A stretch of 43,251 nucleotides of DNA from the NCBI GenBank assembly GCA_022843745.1, contig JALHNB010000026.1, positions 1 through 43,251 of the forward strand. The letters run 5' to 3'. Shown here in pieces: positions 24,681-37,100 of the stretch (the first letter of the stretch is position 1; each line of letters starts with the position of its first letter). Position numbers and translations under genes: made by a program. The notes below the pieces were generated by a model that was given only the letters and a program-made list of their open reading frames with translations, searched no databases and was not told the DNA's origin. Source of the DNA: Anaerolineae bacterium (GTDB lineage Bacteria > Chloroflexota > Anaerolineae > Aggregatilineales > Phototrophicaceae).

Positions 24681-24890
24681 TCACGCCACCAAATCAATAC
24701 CTCAAAAGGAAATTTATAAAGCAAATTGGATTGTAATAGTACCTATATATTTTAAATATAGTTTATGTAATATATTTAATCAAATGCGAATTATTGATGA
24801 AATTTTATTTTACAAGATAGTTAAGCATGTAAAGTCAGGTATACTTTAATCAGTCTCCTTGATATTTAGTCCATAATTTGAGGCATCACA

Positions 24891-25844
24891 ATGCAATACA
24901 TTTTCGGATCAATTTTGATATTCATTTCCGTCTTTTTTAGCTCATCTTTCTTAGTTTCAGCTCAATCTGACGATCAAAATTGCGATAAAGAGGCTGTCAT
25001 ATCTTGGATTAAAGAGCGCGAAGCTCATAGTGAACGATTTGAACTAGCTGATAGTGATCTGTCGAATAATCTCACTGATTGGCGGCGTATACCCCGCTTC
25101 GATGCTGTTGTTGCTATACAGCAAATACGGCGTGATTTTGAAGATATTCCCTACCCTGAATGCAGCTATGACTTATACATAGCAACGGTTATCTATTGGA
25201 CGCGCCGGATTGATACATTAACTCAAGGGGTAAGCACTAACACAACACCTGATAGCCTCGGTGAAACTGCTAATTTCTATCAAACTCAGGTGGTGCAAGC
25301 TATTTATGATCTGGAAGCGTCTGCAAACATTGACTATTTTGTAGAGGCAGGCAAAGAGAGACCAAGCGATATACAACCAGCTTCTGTCCAAATAAGAACT
25401 GGCGAAATTATTATTTCGAGCACCGATGTTGAGAAAGTCGTTTCTGTGGATACTGTCACCTTGCCTAACTGCAATGGGTCAAGCCCTATCAGTATCACTA
25501 GAACTTTTACAAAGAGTTCCGAACGCCGGGTAGTTATGGAAGCTGAGGGCAGTGCAGAGATTGCTTTTGGCATTGCAAAAGCCGAAATTGAGACCTATTC
25601 TGCTTTAGATGACAATCAGAGTATGAGTGAAAGTCTTGAGTTACAGATGAGTGCTGCACCCGGTACAACCGTAACATATGAAATTGAATGGGTAGAAATA
25701 TCAACTACAGGTGTATTGGAAATTACCAAAGGCGATGAAATCAGCTTTCTAGAGTTCTCAGTACCCAACGCACTCCGCGCTAATATCCGTCAACCCATTC
25801 AGATACCTTGCATTCCGGCTGAAAGCACAGCCGAATCACCCTAA
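24891..25844 (+). CDS. Secreted beta-rich protein of unknown function
   Basis: The 317-residue protein has a clear signal peptide (IFGSILIFISVFFSSSFLVS, cleavage near AQS). The mature N-terminal half is helical with four Cys. The C-terminal part (about 165-305) is a Ser/Thr/Glu-rich beta domain: an Asn-Cys strand (TVTLPNCNGSSPISITRTFT), two alternating amphipathic stretches (VMEAEGSAEIAFGIAKAEIE), then AAPGTTVTYEIEWVEISTTG. Alternating amphipathic hairpins next to a PGT turn recall aerolysin/ETX-type pore-forming folds, but I cannot confirm this. It sits behind a 210-base AT-rich gap (24681-24890) in which I see only a possible -10 (TATACT at 24840). It ends convergently with the SRAP gene, overlapping it by four bases. 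The lower GC content suggests acquisition. Confidence 0.75.
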   Translation: MQYIFGSILIFISVFFSSSFLVSAQSDDQNCDKEAVISWIKEREAHSERFELADSDLSNNLTDWRRIPRFDAVVAIQQIRRDFEDIPYPECSYDLYIATVIYWTRRIDTLTQGVSTNTTPDSLGETANFYQTQVVQAIYDLEASANIDYFVEAGKERPSDIQPASVQIRTGEIIISSTDVEKVVSVDTVTLPNCNGSSPISITRTFTKSSERRVVMEAEGSAEIAFGIAKAEIETYSALDDNQSMSESLELQMSAAPGTTVTYEIEWVEISTTGVLEITKGDEISFLEFSVPNALRANIRQPIQIPCIPAESTAESP

Positions 25845-26533
25845 AACAAGAGTGTTTGCTGACTGCTGCCACTCACTGGCTCGATGCACTCTGGCGTATC
25901 GTTTGCGGGCTTATTGACGAACTTGGAGACTTCATAAGCCGCCATCGCATCGGGGTCATACTGCTTCAGCAGCCCACGTAGAATGCCGGGTGATTGGTCA
26001 TCGGCTAACCAGGTCGCATATTCTGAGGGCGGCAAAATCACGGGCATCCGATGATGGATGGTCGCCATAAACGGGTTAGCGTCGGTGGTCAAGATCGAGC
26101 AGGTTCGGATTTCATCACCTTCCGGGCTGTTCCAGATTTCCCATAACCCCGCGAAGGCAAAAATCGAGTCGTCTTTCATATGAATGAACATCGGCGTTTT
26201 GTTCTTGTCAGACTGCTGCTTCCACTCATAAAATCCATCTACAGGGATCAGACAGCGCCGCCGTTTGAAGGCTGTGCGAAACGAGGGTTTTTCCTCTACC
26301 GACTCCGAGCGCGCGTTAATGAGTGTGCTGCCAATTTTCGTATTTTTTGACCACGAGGGGATTAATCCCCAGCGATGATAGGTCAATGTACTCGGGTCTT
26401 CGTTGGTAATTACCGCGACAGGCTGGGTCGGCGCAATATTAAAACGTGCGCTCATGGGGTTCGGCGTGGATGTCAGGTCAAAGGCCGTTTGAATCGCTTG
26501 TCCATCCGAGATGAGTACAAAACGTCCACACAT
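25841..26533 (-). CDS. SOS response-associated peptidase (SRAP, YedK/HMCES family)
   Basis: The 230-residue protein forms a covalent thiazolidine crosslink with abasic sites in single-stranded DNA and so protects them. After removal of Met the N-terminal residue must be Cys2, so the start must be the ATG at 26533 (MCGRFVL), not the TTG one codon earlier; AAGGGAG precedes it. Further active-site residues are Asn73 (INARSES), Glu103 (GFYEWK) and the His160-His161 pair (IHHRMPVIL). RCLIPVDGFYEW is the family signature. The length matches YedK (about 222). It is the last of three minus-strand genes, with 19 bases before it. Confidence 0.96.
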   Translation of the reverse strand: MCGRFVLISDGQAIQTAFDLTSTPNPMSARFNIAPTQPVAVITNEDPSTLTYHRWGLIPSWSKNTKIGSTLINARSESVEEKPSFRTAFKRRRCLIPVDGFYEWKQQSDKNKTPMFIHMKDDSIFAFAGLWEIWNSPEGDEIRTCSILTTDANPFMATIHHRMPVILPPSEYATWLADDQSPGILRGLLKQYDPDAMAAYEVSKFVNKPANDTPECIEPVSGSSQQTLLF

Positions 26534-26552
26534 CAAAAAGACTCCCTTCTAC

Positions 26553-26783
26553 TTATTTATGGGCGGGCTTACCAGATTCAGAAATCTGGCGAATCAGTCC
26601 CAACCCGGTCAACAGCAGCCCAATAACCTGAGCCGTCGATAGCTGAGGCTTTCCGCCTGTGCGCGAAAGTTCTTCTTCGGCGGCACGTGCGTAGAGGTAG
26701 GCGGAAATAAATCCAAAAATACCCCCGGCGATTGCGCCGATGACATAAACCTGCGTTTTCCATTGAGATTTAGGAGGCATCAT
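26553..26783 (-). CDS. Small membrane protein, unrecognised
   Basis: This encodes a 76-residue protein with one or two hydrophobic segments (VYVIGAIAGGIFGFISAYLYA, residues 11-31, and a weaker AQVIGLLLTGLGLI near 50-63) and charged ends. The reading frame could begin at 26822, but the ATG pair at 26783/26780 is preferred. AAAGGA lies just upstream, and the gene then overlaps the end of the preceding gene by 14 bases, implying coupling. No function can be assigned. Its Gly-rich span and Arg/Glu loop are typical of small accessory membrane proteins. Confidence 0.7.
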   Translation of the reverse strand: MMPPKSQWKTQVYVIGAIAGGIFGFISAYLYARAAEEELSRTGGKPQLSTAQVIGLLLTGLGLIRQISESGKPAHK

Positions 26784-27249
26784 GTGTTCCTTTACCATTT
26801 TCAGATGAGTCCGGGCGTTCAAATACGCCCAATAATTTATGGATCAAGCCCAAGCGTGAGCTAACAGCGATTGTTTTCTGATTAACCTGATTGGTGACAG
26901 CCGTCGTCTTAATTTCCAGCAGACGCGAGGCATTCTCGGCTTTCGCAAGTAGTCCGCCTAGCGCTCCGTGCGCTTTGCTCATGCCAACAACACTGACAAT
27001 CCCCAACAGCGCGAACGGAAGAACGCAGAGTACCGCCGGACAGAGCATGAACACCAAAAGCATCCAGTCCGCCAGAAGCGAAACGCGGTTGCTGTCATTC
27101 AAGGTTGGCAAAAAAGCCCGCGACGCGACGAAACCTACGCAGAGGACAATCAGCAGAATCGCCCCTGCCGCTGGCAAAATAATCTCCCATCGCGTTTGCT
27201 GGCGATGCCGGGTTTCAACATTTTGGTGCTGATCTGATGAAGCAGACAT
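26770..27249 (-). CDS. Two-span membrane protein, unrecognised
   Basis: The 159-residue protein has a hydrophilic N-terminal 20 residues and two strong membrane spans (IILPAAGAILLIVLCVGFVA, then LLVFMLCPAVLCVLPFALLG followed by IVSVVG). A C-terminal amphipathic region (about 95-150, LLEIKTTAVTNQVNQKTIAV) could form a short coiled coil. I do not recognise a family. It heads a three-gene minus-strand set with the small membrane protein and the SRAP gene, and it diverges from the DUF2344 gene. GAAGGG precedes its ATG. Confidence 0.75.
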   Translation of the reverse strand: MSASSDQHQNVETRHRQQTRWEIILPAAGAILLIVLCVGFVASRAFLPTLNDSNRVSLLADWMLLVFMLCPAVLCVLPFALLGIVSVVGMSKAHGALGGLLAKAENASRLLEIKTTAVTNQVNQKTIAVSSRLGLIHKLLGVFERPDSSENGKGTHDAS

Positions 27250-27334
27250 TGAATACCCTTCGTGTATTTCAGCTCATATTGTAACGAGACTAAGTTATAA
27301 TAGCGATAGAATATTTATTGGAATTTTAGCACAA

Positions 27335-27997
27335 ATGGTCAATGATAACACCCTCACAAAACAACGTCTCATCATTACATTTGGCAAGCTCGGCGCACTC
27401 AAATATACCAGCAACCTCGACCTCGCAAAAATCTGGGAACGGGTGCTGCGCCGCGCTAATTTGCCAATTTTATATTCCAAAGGTTTCAACACACGCCCAA
27501 AAATCCAACTGGCATCGGCGCTGCCACTGGGGATCACCAGCGAATCGGAATTTCTGGATGTTTCACTCAAAGAAATGATCCTGCTGGATGGCCTGATTGA
27601 GCAAATTGAGGCGGTCAGTCCGGCGGGCCTGCGCGTTTATGCCATCGCCGAAGCCAGCATCCACAGCCCCGCCCTGCAAACGCTCGTCCGCAGCGCCGAA
27701 TATCGCTTTCATTTTGAGAACGCGGTTGACCATGACCTCTTACAAACGCAAATTGATTCTCTGATGTCCAGCGCGGCGATGATCCGGTCTGAAGAACGAA
27801 AAGGTCGCAAAGGGTCTTTCGATCTGCGGCCTCTCATCTATCATCTGCGTATTGATGCCTCGAATGACCTCATCGCGCATCTGGCATCTGGCGAACGCGG
27901 CAATTTTCGCCCCGATGACTTGCTGACCGAACTCAATTTACAAGATCAGCATTGCAGCATTCATCGACTGAAGCTGACGCTGGAAAATTCGAAATAA
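27335..27997 (+). CDS. DUF2344 (TIGR03936-type) radical SAM-linked protein
   Basis: The 220-residue protein matches the DUF2344 family from the start (LIITFGKLGALKYTSNLDLA, then RRANLPILYSKGFNTRPKIQ). In many bacteria this domain is fused to, or encoded right after, a TIGR03960-type B12-binding radical SAM protein and often lies near RNase G and ribosomal protein L21 genes. Here it stands alone, and the probable partner starts 15 kb away at 42527. The pair is suspected to act in RNA or ribosome modification, but the reaction is not established. A TATAAT lies at 27296-27301, with no convincing -35. Confidence 0.9.
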   Translation: MVNDNTLTKQRLIITFGKLGALKYTSNLDLAKIWERVLRRANLPILYSKGFNTRPKIQLASALPLGITSESEFLDVSLKEMILLDGLIEQIEAVSPAGLRVYAIAEASIHSPALQTLVRSAEYRFHFENAVDHDLLQTQIDSLMSSAAMIRSEERKGRKGSFDLRPLIYHLRIDASNDLIAHLASGERGNFRPDDLLTELNLQDQHCSIHRLKLTLENSK

Positions 27998-28061
27998 AAA
28001 AATTTACGAATTTCAGCCGTAACATACCAAAGACTTGTGCGGTAATTAAGACGTAAACATC

Positions 28062-28094
28062 TTGACGAACGCGGACAATGGACGGTTGTATAAT
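28062..28094 (+). promoter_or_regulatory. Possible promoter of the giant secreted protein gene
   Basis: A perfect TATAAT (28089-28094) lies 60 bases before the start codon. The nearest -35-like hexamer is TTGACG (28062-28067), but the 21-base spacer is too long for a standard sigma-70 promoter, so the -35 assignment is doubtful. Confidence 0.35.
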
Positions 28095-28153
28095 AGGTTT
28101 TTGGCATATTATTCAACACACTCCCTGCCGCGTTGATTTTTGGAGGCATTTTT

Positions 28154-31100
28154 ATGAATCCTGCCCGCAAGCGTATGCTTTATTCTGTCATTAGCAGTCT
28201 CCTGCTGTGTTCGATACTTCTGAGTGGAGTTGTTCCGCTTATTACTGCTCAGGAAGCTACCGAAGAACCTACAGCAGAAGTTATACAGCCAATAGTCGAG
28301 ACCACCGAGCAGCCAACGGCGACGGATATTCCCGCCACACCAGAGGCCACACTCGAACCGACTGTCGAGGCGACAACCGAAGTAACAATCGAGGTCACAA
28401 ATGAAGCGACCTCCGAGGCAACAGCGGAAGCGACTTCAACACCCGAAGTGACCGCTGTGCCAACCGATGTGCCGCCAACACCAACGGCGGATTCGCTGTT
28501 TCAGGACGATTTCCAGGATGGCGACATCGCAAGTTGGAACACCAGCGCTGGCTGGCAAATCGCCAATGAGGACGGCAATATTTTCCTAAACGCGGCGACT
28601 CCCAATGAAACAGCGACAATTGCTGATTTGAATTGGGCGCATTTGCTGTTTTCGGCTCGTCTGCGCATTGACCCGGCAAATTCCGCCAGCATTACGCTCC
28701 GTTCCGGCTATGAAATTGTGCTTGATGCCAATGGCCGCGCCAGCCTTTATTATGGAGACGCGCTGCTGGCACAGGGCTTAGAATCAACCACTATCGCCGA
28801 AGAACCGACATGGCGAACGCTCAATATTCAGGCGCTTGGCAGCGTCGTTACCGTCGGCGTGGATAGTGTCGTGCAGTTCAGCTACGACGATCCGGCCTCA
28901 CCTGTCGAAGGATTTATCACCTTCAGCACCGCCGATACCAACACAGGCGCAGTCGCGTTTGATGATGTGGTGATTCACAAATTAGAAGCCCCTATCGTGA
29001 CCGAACCGCCTGTTGAAGTAACAGCGGAAGCGACTCTGGAAGCAACGCCGGAAGTAACGGAAGAACCCACACTCGAAGTGACCGAAGAACCTGTCGCTAT
29101 AACGCCGATTTTGAGCGCGGATTTCGAAAGCGAAGTCACGGGCTGGACATTGGGCGATGGCGCAAGTGTCGTCGTTGAAAGCGAAACCAATCACGCGCTT
29201 TTGCTGGCATCGGGCGCAAGCTTTGCCCCGGCTGAACCCTTATATCTGGCGGATTTGCAGCTTGACGCACGTGTTAATCTTCTCAGCGGCACCAGCGGCG
29301 GGCTGAATATTTCGTTCCGTTCACAGGAAGGGCGCAGTTACACCCTGTCACTGGAAGCTGGACAAACGACTCTATCCCGTAATGACGGCGAAGAATCGAC
29401 CCTGATTGCCAGCGCAGCGGTTGAACATGCCCTCAATACCTGGCACACGCTTGGCTTAAATGCGCAGGGCGGCATCATCACGGTCACGGTAAATGACGTG
29501 ACTGAGGTTACTTTTAGCGACGAAACCCCGCTGCTGAACGGGCAAATCGCCTTCAGTGCCAGCGGCGATTCGATCCTGATGCTCGATGACATCACTGTCA
29601 TTGACCTCGCACCCGCAACAGAAGTACCGACATCCACGCCCTCCCTGCTTACCGAAGAAACCGCAAGCAAACTGGACGGCGCGTTATATAACGTTCTCAA
29701 TCTTTATACCACTGGCGATCAGGCCGGAGCGCTGGAATTAGCAGCCGCCAGCCAGATTGAAATTCTGGACGAAGCGCAGCGCATTCATGTGATCGTCTGG
29801 GCATCGGGCGCAGACACGCAAGCCATTGCGCCGCTGATCGAAACAACAGGTGGGATTATCGACCTTGCCGATGGGCGCAGTGTCGAAGCGCGTATCCCCC
29901 TCGAAAGCCTACTTGCACTTATCAACACTGATGCGGTTTCGGCGATCCTGCTTCCTCAAATCGCCACATCGACGAACAGCAGCCAGATTCCCAGCGCGTC
30001 CACCAATCAGGCAGCAGCAGGCGGGGTTGTGCCGCACAGTCTGGACATCATCGGCTGGTATAACTGGAACACGGGCAACGACGGAACCGTCGTACCGATC
30101 CTCGGCGCTGGCGTCAAAGTTGGCGTGATCGATATTGGCTTCCAGGGTGCAAGTCTCTCAAACGGAAATCAATCCTGTTTGAACAGCGCGACTTCCTGGT
30201 CCCCGACACCGAGCATCCCCAATACCAGCAATCACGGCTTGAATCTTGTAGAAGTCATCTGCGACATCGCGCCCGAATCGTCGGTTCGCATGTACCGCGC
30301 CAACAGCGGGACGAACCTGGACGACGCGATCAATAAAGCGAGAACCGATGGCAACCGCGTCATCGTCATGGCGATTGATCTGGGCGCGAACGCCAGCCCA
30401 GGCGATGGCACAGGCGGTGGCAACATCGATTCTGTCTATAACGCGATTACGACAGCGCGCGATGCGGGCATTCTCGTGATCGCCAGCGCGGGCAATAATA
30501 ATGGTCGCTCCGTGACAGTCACGTACACGGGCGCAGCGACGACCATCCCGGTCACAACCTTTGGTGGCGCACGCATCAACGTCAGTTGGAGCGATTGGGC
30601 CAGCCCTACTGACCTCAACGTCACGCTTTCAGGTGATGCCAGCAGTGGTAATACCCCGATTGGTGGATCACCCGGCAAGTCCTATCCCATTCCCAGCACG
30701 GGCGCTTGCAACCCCGGCCCGTGTACGGTAAACGTCAATATTTCTGGTGGTGGAAACTACACCGTTCAAATTCAGGCGACAGCAGGCTCGATCAACCCAG
30801 CCAATGTGACGGGGGCAACCGTTGTCGCGGGCGCAGGCAACCTGGGACGGCCTGCCGATTCGCCGGATGTGGTCGCGGTAGGCGCAGTTTGTTCATTACA
30901 AGTGGACAATTATCCGATCCTGCCAAGCAGTTCACGTGGGCCAATTTTCGCGGCTGGCGGTACGGGACCGGTTATTGACGATAACACACGCGAGACGATC
31001 AAGCCCGATCTCTCAGCGCCCTCTTTTGTAGACACCAGCCTTCTGACTACAGCGGATGGTTGCGCAGCCGGGCCTGGCGTTGGCACAGAGCCGAACAGCG

Positions 31101-34100
31101 GCTTCAGCGGCACTTCTGCGGCTGCGGCTCATGTTGCAGGCATGGCTGCCCTGTTGATCTCCAACCCAAATGCCAGCATGGATACGTTCAACTCTGGTGC
31201 AGGCGCAGCCGATGCGCTGCAAGATTACCTGCAAACCCATTCAATGGATCTCTATCCGGTGCCAACACCCGGCCTCGCCGATGGCTATGATAACATTTTC
31301 GGCTCTGGTCTATCGGTGCTGGGCGATCCCGAATTTAATCTTGATAACGTGAAGAATCCGACGGTTTTTGCACAGGCCAACACACTTTACGTCAGCCTGG
31401 CTGTTCCGGGTTCGCAGCAGCTTGGTACAACAACTGCGCCTTTTATCAGCATCGCACAAGCCGTAGATGCGGCAACTGCGGGGCAAAAGGTCATCGTCAT
31501 GCCCGGTGAGTATGTCACCTCGATGGCGATCACAAACAAGACCGATATTGAGGTTGTCGCCTATAACTCACCGAATGCCTTCAACACCGGTCTTAGCGAG
31601 AACGACAGCGTTTTCTGGGTTCACGACAGCTATGAGCGCATAGCAGGCGTGTACATGGAAGGAAATGACGGTGTTGTAATCGATGGTTTTGTCTTCCATC
31701 AGGCCAGTCTGCTCGGAGAATCTTCCAGCAACGGCTATAACAGTAATCAGGAGCCGCAGGCGATTGCGCTCGTCAACAGCAGTAACAGCAGCATCCTCAA
31801 CAGCACATTTACAGGTGTTGGCGACCCGAATATTGGGTTTGGCGTCCCGCCTGTCCTGGTCGGTGAGGACAATGGCTCTGGGAACGCAACACCGGGCAGC
31901 GGTGGCGTTGGCAATGTCATTTATGGCAACCTGTTCACTAATAACTACGCCCAGATCGCCAGCACACGCGCCAGCGCACTCGAAATTTTCGGCGCGTCCG
32001 ACACTTCCGGTGACACCCCCATCCGTGTCGAGCGAAACACCTTCTCCTCCAATGGCGGGGCGTATCTCGGTTCAGATCGGCAGCGTCAAAGCATCGTCGA
32101 TGTGATCGGCAGCGGCGCTGAAATCTTCAGCAACCGTTTCGTCAATAACAATCGCCAGTCCATTATTCGCATCAATGCGCCCAGCACAAATTATGAGGTG
32201 CAGCTCTTCAGTAATGCTTTCTGGGACAACTTCACCGATGGCCCGATCATTCATCTTGACCCTGGCCTGCGCTTCCGATTTATCAATAACAGCGTCATTC
32301 ATAACAATTCAACATTCAGCGACCTGAATTATGAATGGGTCATCCTTCGTGGCAACCAGGATCCAAATTCGGAAGACTGGATAAACGGCAGTGGCTTGTG
32401 GGAACTGCACAACAACATCGTCTTCGACAATCGTTTCGGAGGGGGTTTTGTTCAGGATCCTACCAACACCTTCACCTGCGCTTCAATCTCTGGTGGCCCT
32501 GCATCCGATAATGGCGCACAAAATAACTGGCTCTGGTCAGGTGCAACAGATTTGACTAATGGTCTGCTCGGCACGGGTTTGGGCGACTGCACCGATGGTA
32601 TCAACAATCCAGCCAACAACAACATTACCAACATTAACCCCAATACCGATCCGGCAGTCGGCGGCACATCGACGTTTATCGGTGCGACCATCTCGCCTAG
32701 CAACCCCTATCGGCTCAAGCAAACCAGCACCGCTATTGAGGTCGGCTATGCTGCCGGATTGACGGCTGCGATGCAGGCGGGTGTTGATGCGCTGGGCTTT
32801 GATCGTATCCAGGACGGCGACGGTGACTCGACTCCGGTTGCTATTGTCGATCTCGGTGCTTACGAATTGACACCACTCACTACTCTGCCATTGGATACAG
32901 ATCGCGTTGAAGATACCTTTGATCAGACCGGCGATCAGGGTACTGCTTTCCGCATCAACCTGTTGAATGGCGTTCAGGGTGGTTTTGAACCCTACACCTT
33001 CCAGATCAAGTCACAGCCTGAGAACTTCAGCACCAACACGAGCGACTACTGCGGTGGCGCGGGCCTGATTTTCCAGGGTAATTACGCATACTACTGCCCA
33101 CCTCAACATTTCTACACGACCAGCGGCACTGTCGGATCACCCGGACTGAATGTTGCCGACGATGTTGAATTCGAATTCTACGTCACCGACAGCACAGGTG
33201 GGCCACCAGTCAAATTCAATACCGTAACCGTTCGAATCTTTGAAAAAGACGATCTGGCACTGGCAGCAGGCGACTCGGTCACTTATCGCTATCTCTCAGA
33301 GGTCAATCAGGCTTTCAGCCTGCGGCTACGCCCGTTTGTCCAGTTCAATAATTTCCGCTTCTCGGAGCGCGGCACTTCGCGTGATAGCAAGTCGGACTAT
33401 CCGTTCGAATATGATAACGTTGATGTCCTGACCGTCGCTGGTGATAATCCATTCCTGTTCAGCGATGACACGAATGCAACAACAGCACGCCAGGAATCGG
33501 AAAACTACATCATCGCGCAGCTCGCAGCGGCTGATCCTGACGATGGCCTGTTCACACTGACACCGCAGCCCGGTCAAATCGGCTTCCTGCGTCTCAGCTA
33601 TCGCGTCACGGATATTCACGGCGATACTGTCACCAACTTCATTCGCCTGGAAGTTGTCGGAAATATCCCTGAAGGCGGCCTGCACGACGATACCAGCTTT
33701 AGCTTTGTCTACACCGATCTGAACGACGGCGCGGGCAAATGGACAGCCGTGTATAGTGAACCCAACATCAATAACACGATGCACCAAACCCGCACGACAG
33801 GTGATGTCGCTCGTTTCCTGATGATCGGTGAAGAATTCACCCTTTATATGCAGCCAAACGGTTCCGGCGGTTTGTGGGAACTCAAAATTGACGATACGCC
33901 AGAATCACCCAAACCCAACCCCATCGACTGGCAATTGCAATCGAGCGGCGAATGGCGCGGGACACTCCCTGGCGAGGGCTGGACTTGTACGACACGCGCA
34001 CCGATAGCCAAGATCAGTAAAACGGCTACTGCCGAATACATCTCCAATAAAGGCAGCGCACTCTACAGTGTATCCTGCACCGGATTGCGTGATGGCGAAG

Positions 34101-37100
34101 CTCACGAAATCGAAATCGTGAATCGCCAGAATAAACCGCTCAATATTGATGCGATGTCACTTCAGTACACGGGAAACCCCCTGCCACCGGGCTACCATGA
34201 TGTGAATGAGCCGGACTTCATCGCGGCATTCCCGCAATGGCAGTTCATCACCAATACTTCTGCCTCACAGCGTATTGCCCTGTCCGCCAGCAACATCTCA
34301 ACACCGGACGCGAATTTCAGCTTTAGAGGCACGGGCATCGCCATTGGCACCACGCTGGAGCGCTTCGGCAAATCGGGAAACTTCCAGGGTGCAGCCTACA
34401 ATATCTGTATCAAACCAGGGGGTGTCAATACGCAGGAAATCTGCCAGACATTCAACAACCTGAATCCCAGTTCAGGCGTGAAATGGAATGTCTTCCGCCC
34501 ATTCTTTGGATTTGACCCCACCCTCGAACACGAGGTACGCATCGATCTCCTGTCGCTTCCGACTGGCGGACGCCTGATAATCGATTCAATCCGGGTATTC
34601 GATCAGTCACCGACAGAACCGCTGGACTTCGGCACGACTGAAAATGATGTGATCGGTACAATGGTGTTTGGAAATGGACGCGATGATGCCTGGGTATTCA
34701 ATGCTCGCAGTACCGCCGCATCCAACAGTTCGCTCCACTCGCTGACAACTTCGGCAACGAAAGTTGGCCCATTCGTCAGCTTCCAGATTCCCGACTCTGC
34801 CAATCTCGTTTACTGGTATCGCGTCGCGAATAAAGCCAGCGATAGCCAGCAAATTCAGATTTGTGTGGACCGTGCGCAGGGTGAAATCGGTATCTCAGCG
34901 GGCAACCTCTGCCAAACGGTGAATTTACGGACTGCACCAAACCCTGTTGTCATCAGCGAAAGCCTGTTCACGGGTGGATGGGGCAATGCCTGGGGTACCG
35001 ACAGCACCCATACGATTGAAATTTTCAGCCTCGCGAACAACAACTTCAACATGGATCGCGTGGTCGTTCTGGGTACAGACTCCCCTCTTACACCCAGCCT
35101 GTATGAAGAAAACACGCTGGACGTTGATGGACTGGACAGCACACCCAAATTTGGCTACTTCGACGCAGCCAATGTACTGAACGGTGGCTCGTTCGCCTCG
35201 GTGACTAACTCGCAGGCATCCGGTAAAGCCTACTTCCAGACCAGCACAGCCAATAACGGCCTCTTCTTCCAGATGAACGGCACAGGCTTCTCAGCGCTGT
35301 TCCGAATGGACAATGCAGGCGGTAACGTTCAGGTTTGCTGGCAAAGCGGCTTGTTGGCTACTGTCGCTGCTGTTGGAACAACCAACTGCCGTACCTACAA
35401 CAACGACCTGACAGGCAGCAGCGTCTACTATCAGGCGGCGCGCACCGTCATGTTAAGCAACACACCTGCCGACTACACGGTCACTATTCGCAACCTCGGC
35501 GGGTCAATGAAATTCGACGCGCTGCAAATCCATGATGTGCTGCCGGGTACGCCACTTGAGGTGGATGCCGACGGCGTTCAGCGCTATGAGACCAATTTCA
35601 CCAACCGTGTAGCGGACGATATGTTCACCTACTTCGGTGCAGGATGGCGCACGGTGACGGGCAGCGGTGCAGCCGCCTACTCTGGTCGTAACTATGACAC
35701 GATTACCCGCCGCTTCGGGGCAGGCTTTATCTTCCAGACCGACGGTGCAGATCGCGTTCAGATTAATCGCCCGGTCAAATCGGGTTACGCCAGCCTGGAG
35801 ATTTGTGTGGACGACGATCCATGTTCGCCACTCATCGCCGCCAATGCTGATCCTGTCTTCGTGAACCTGCCCGACACCAACCCACATGTAATTTCGGTCT
35901 CCTTGCTGTCAACCGGCACGTTTATCCTCGACTCGATCACCTTGTTCGATACGTCTGTGCCAATCGGTCAGGGTCTGTACGAAGATAACTACCCGCTGCT
36001 GACCTATGACTCCAACTGGACGAATACCGCCAGCAATACTAAATACACCGATAAACGCGGTAAGCAGACCAGCGTCGTTAACGCAACGCTGCTGTATCAC
36101 ATCGACGGCTCATTCCTGCAAATCGGCGCATTCGCCCCGCTGGCAAACCAGATGGAAGTCTGCTACGCAGCAGGTATCGTGACCGATCCTAACAGTGTGA
36201 ACACCAACTGCCTGACCGCGCCAGTGGCTGGAAGCAGCGCACGGCAGGTTTATGACCGTGATCTGGGCGCAGCCGGAGTCTATACGATCCGCGTTCGCAA
36301 CCTTCTCGCGGGTAATCTGGTGATTGACTACATCAATAACGTCAATGCGTTCGATCCACTCCTTCCTGGCACCTATGAGGAAACGCATCCGAAAATCGTC
36401 AGCGGCCTGACCGGAGTAACATGGCTGCCTGCGCCGAATAACAATGCTTACAGTGGAAAAACTGCGGTGCAGACAACTACGCTTGATGATCGGCTGATCT
36501 TCGATTTCGAGGGTACGGGTTTCCAGATCGGGACAACCACCGATAAGAATGGTGGCAATGTGCTGGTTTGCTACGAGGCAGGCAACGCCGCCAGCTTCAC
36601 CAATCCCGCAGACATTAACGCATTCTGCTTCACCTATAATCATTTCACCCCTGCCAACAACTTTACGACCAGCCGCACCGTCGCTGGACTCGACCCCGAC
36701 ACCTATACGGTGCGTGTGGTCAATGCCACCGCTGGTAAGCTGCTGCGGCTCGACTATGTGCGTGTTCTGGAAGGTCAGCCACCGCTTGCACCAGTCGGTA
36801 TCTACAACGAAAATGCTGTCGATAGTAACGGTGATCTCTACCTGCAACTATCACCAGCGGCAAATTGGTTGAGTGTTTCAGGCACTACCGCCGCCAAATT
36901 CAGTGGACGCAGCTACGTTGGCACTGCCAGCAATAATCGCCTTGTCAGCACTATCGTTGGCCCTGCTGCTGCTCTGCGAGTCAACATCCCTACTGGTGGA
37001 CAGACGATCATCCTACTGGATACAGGCGTACCCGCCAGTACAAACAGCGATCAACTGCTGGTGTGCGTCGATCAGGTCGATAACACGACCAACGCCACGC

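Noticed and set aside
24681-24890. Small RNA gene or promoter cluster in the AT-rich gap
   Set aside because: Only a possible TATACT -10 is visible; I see no stable hairpin with T-run and no tRNA-like structure.
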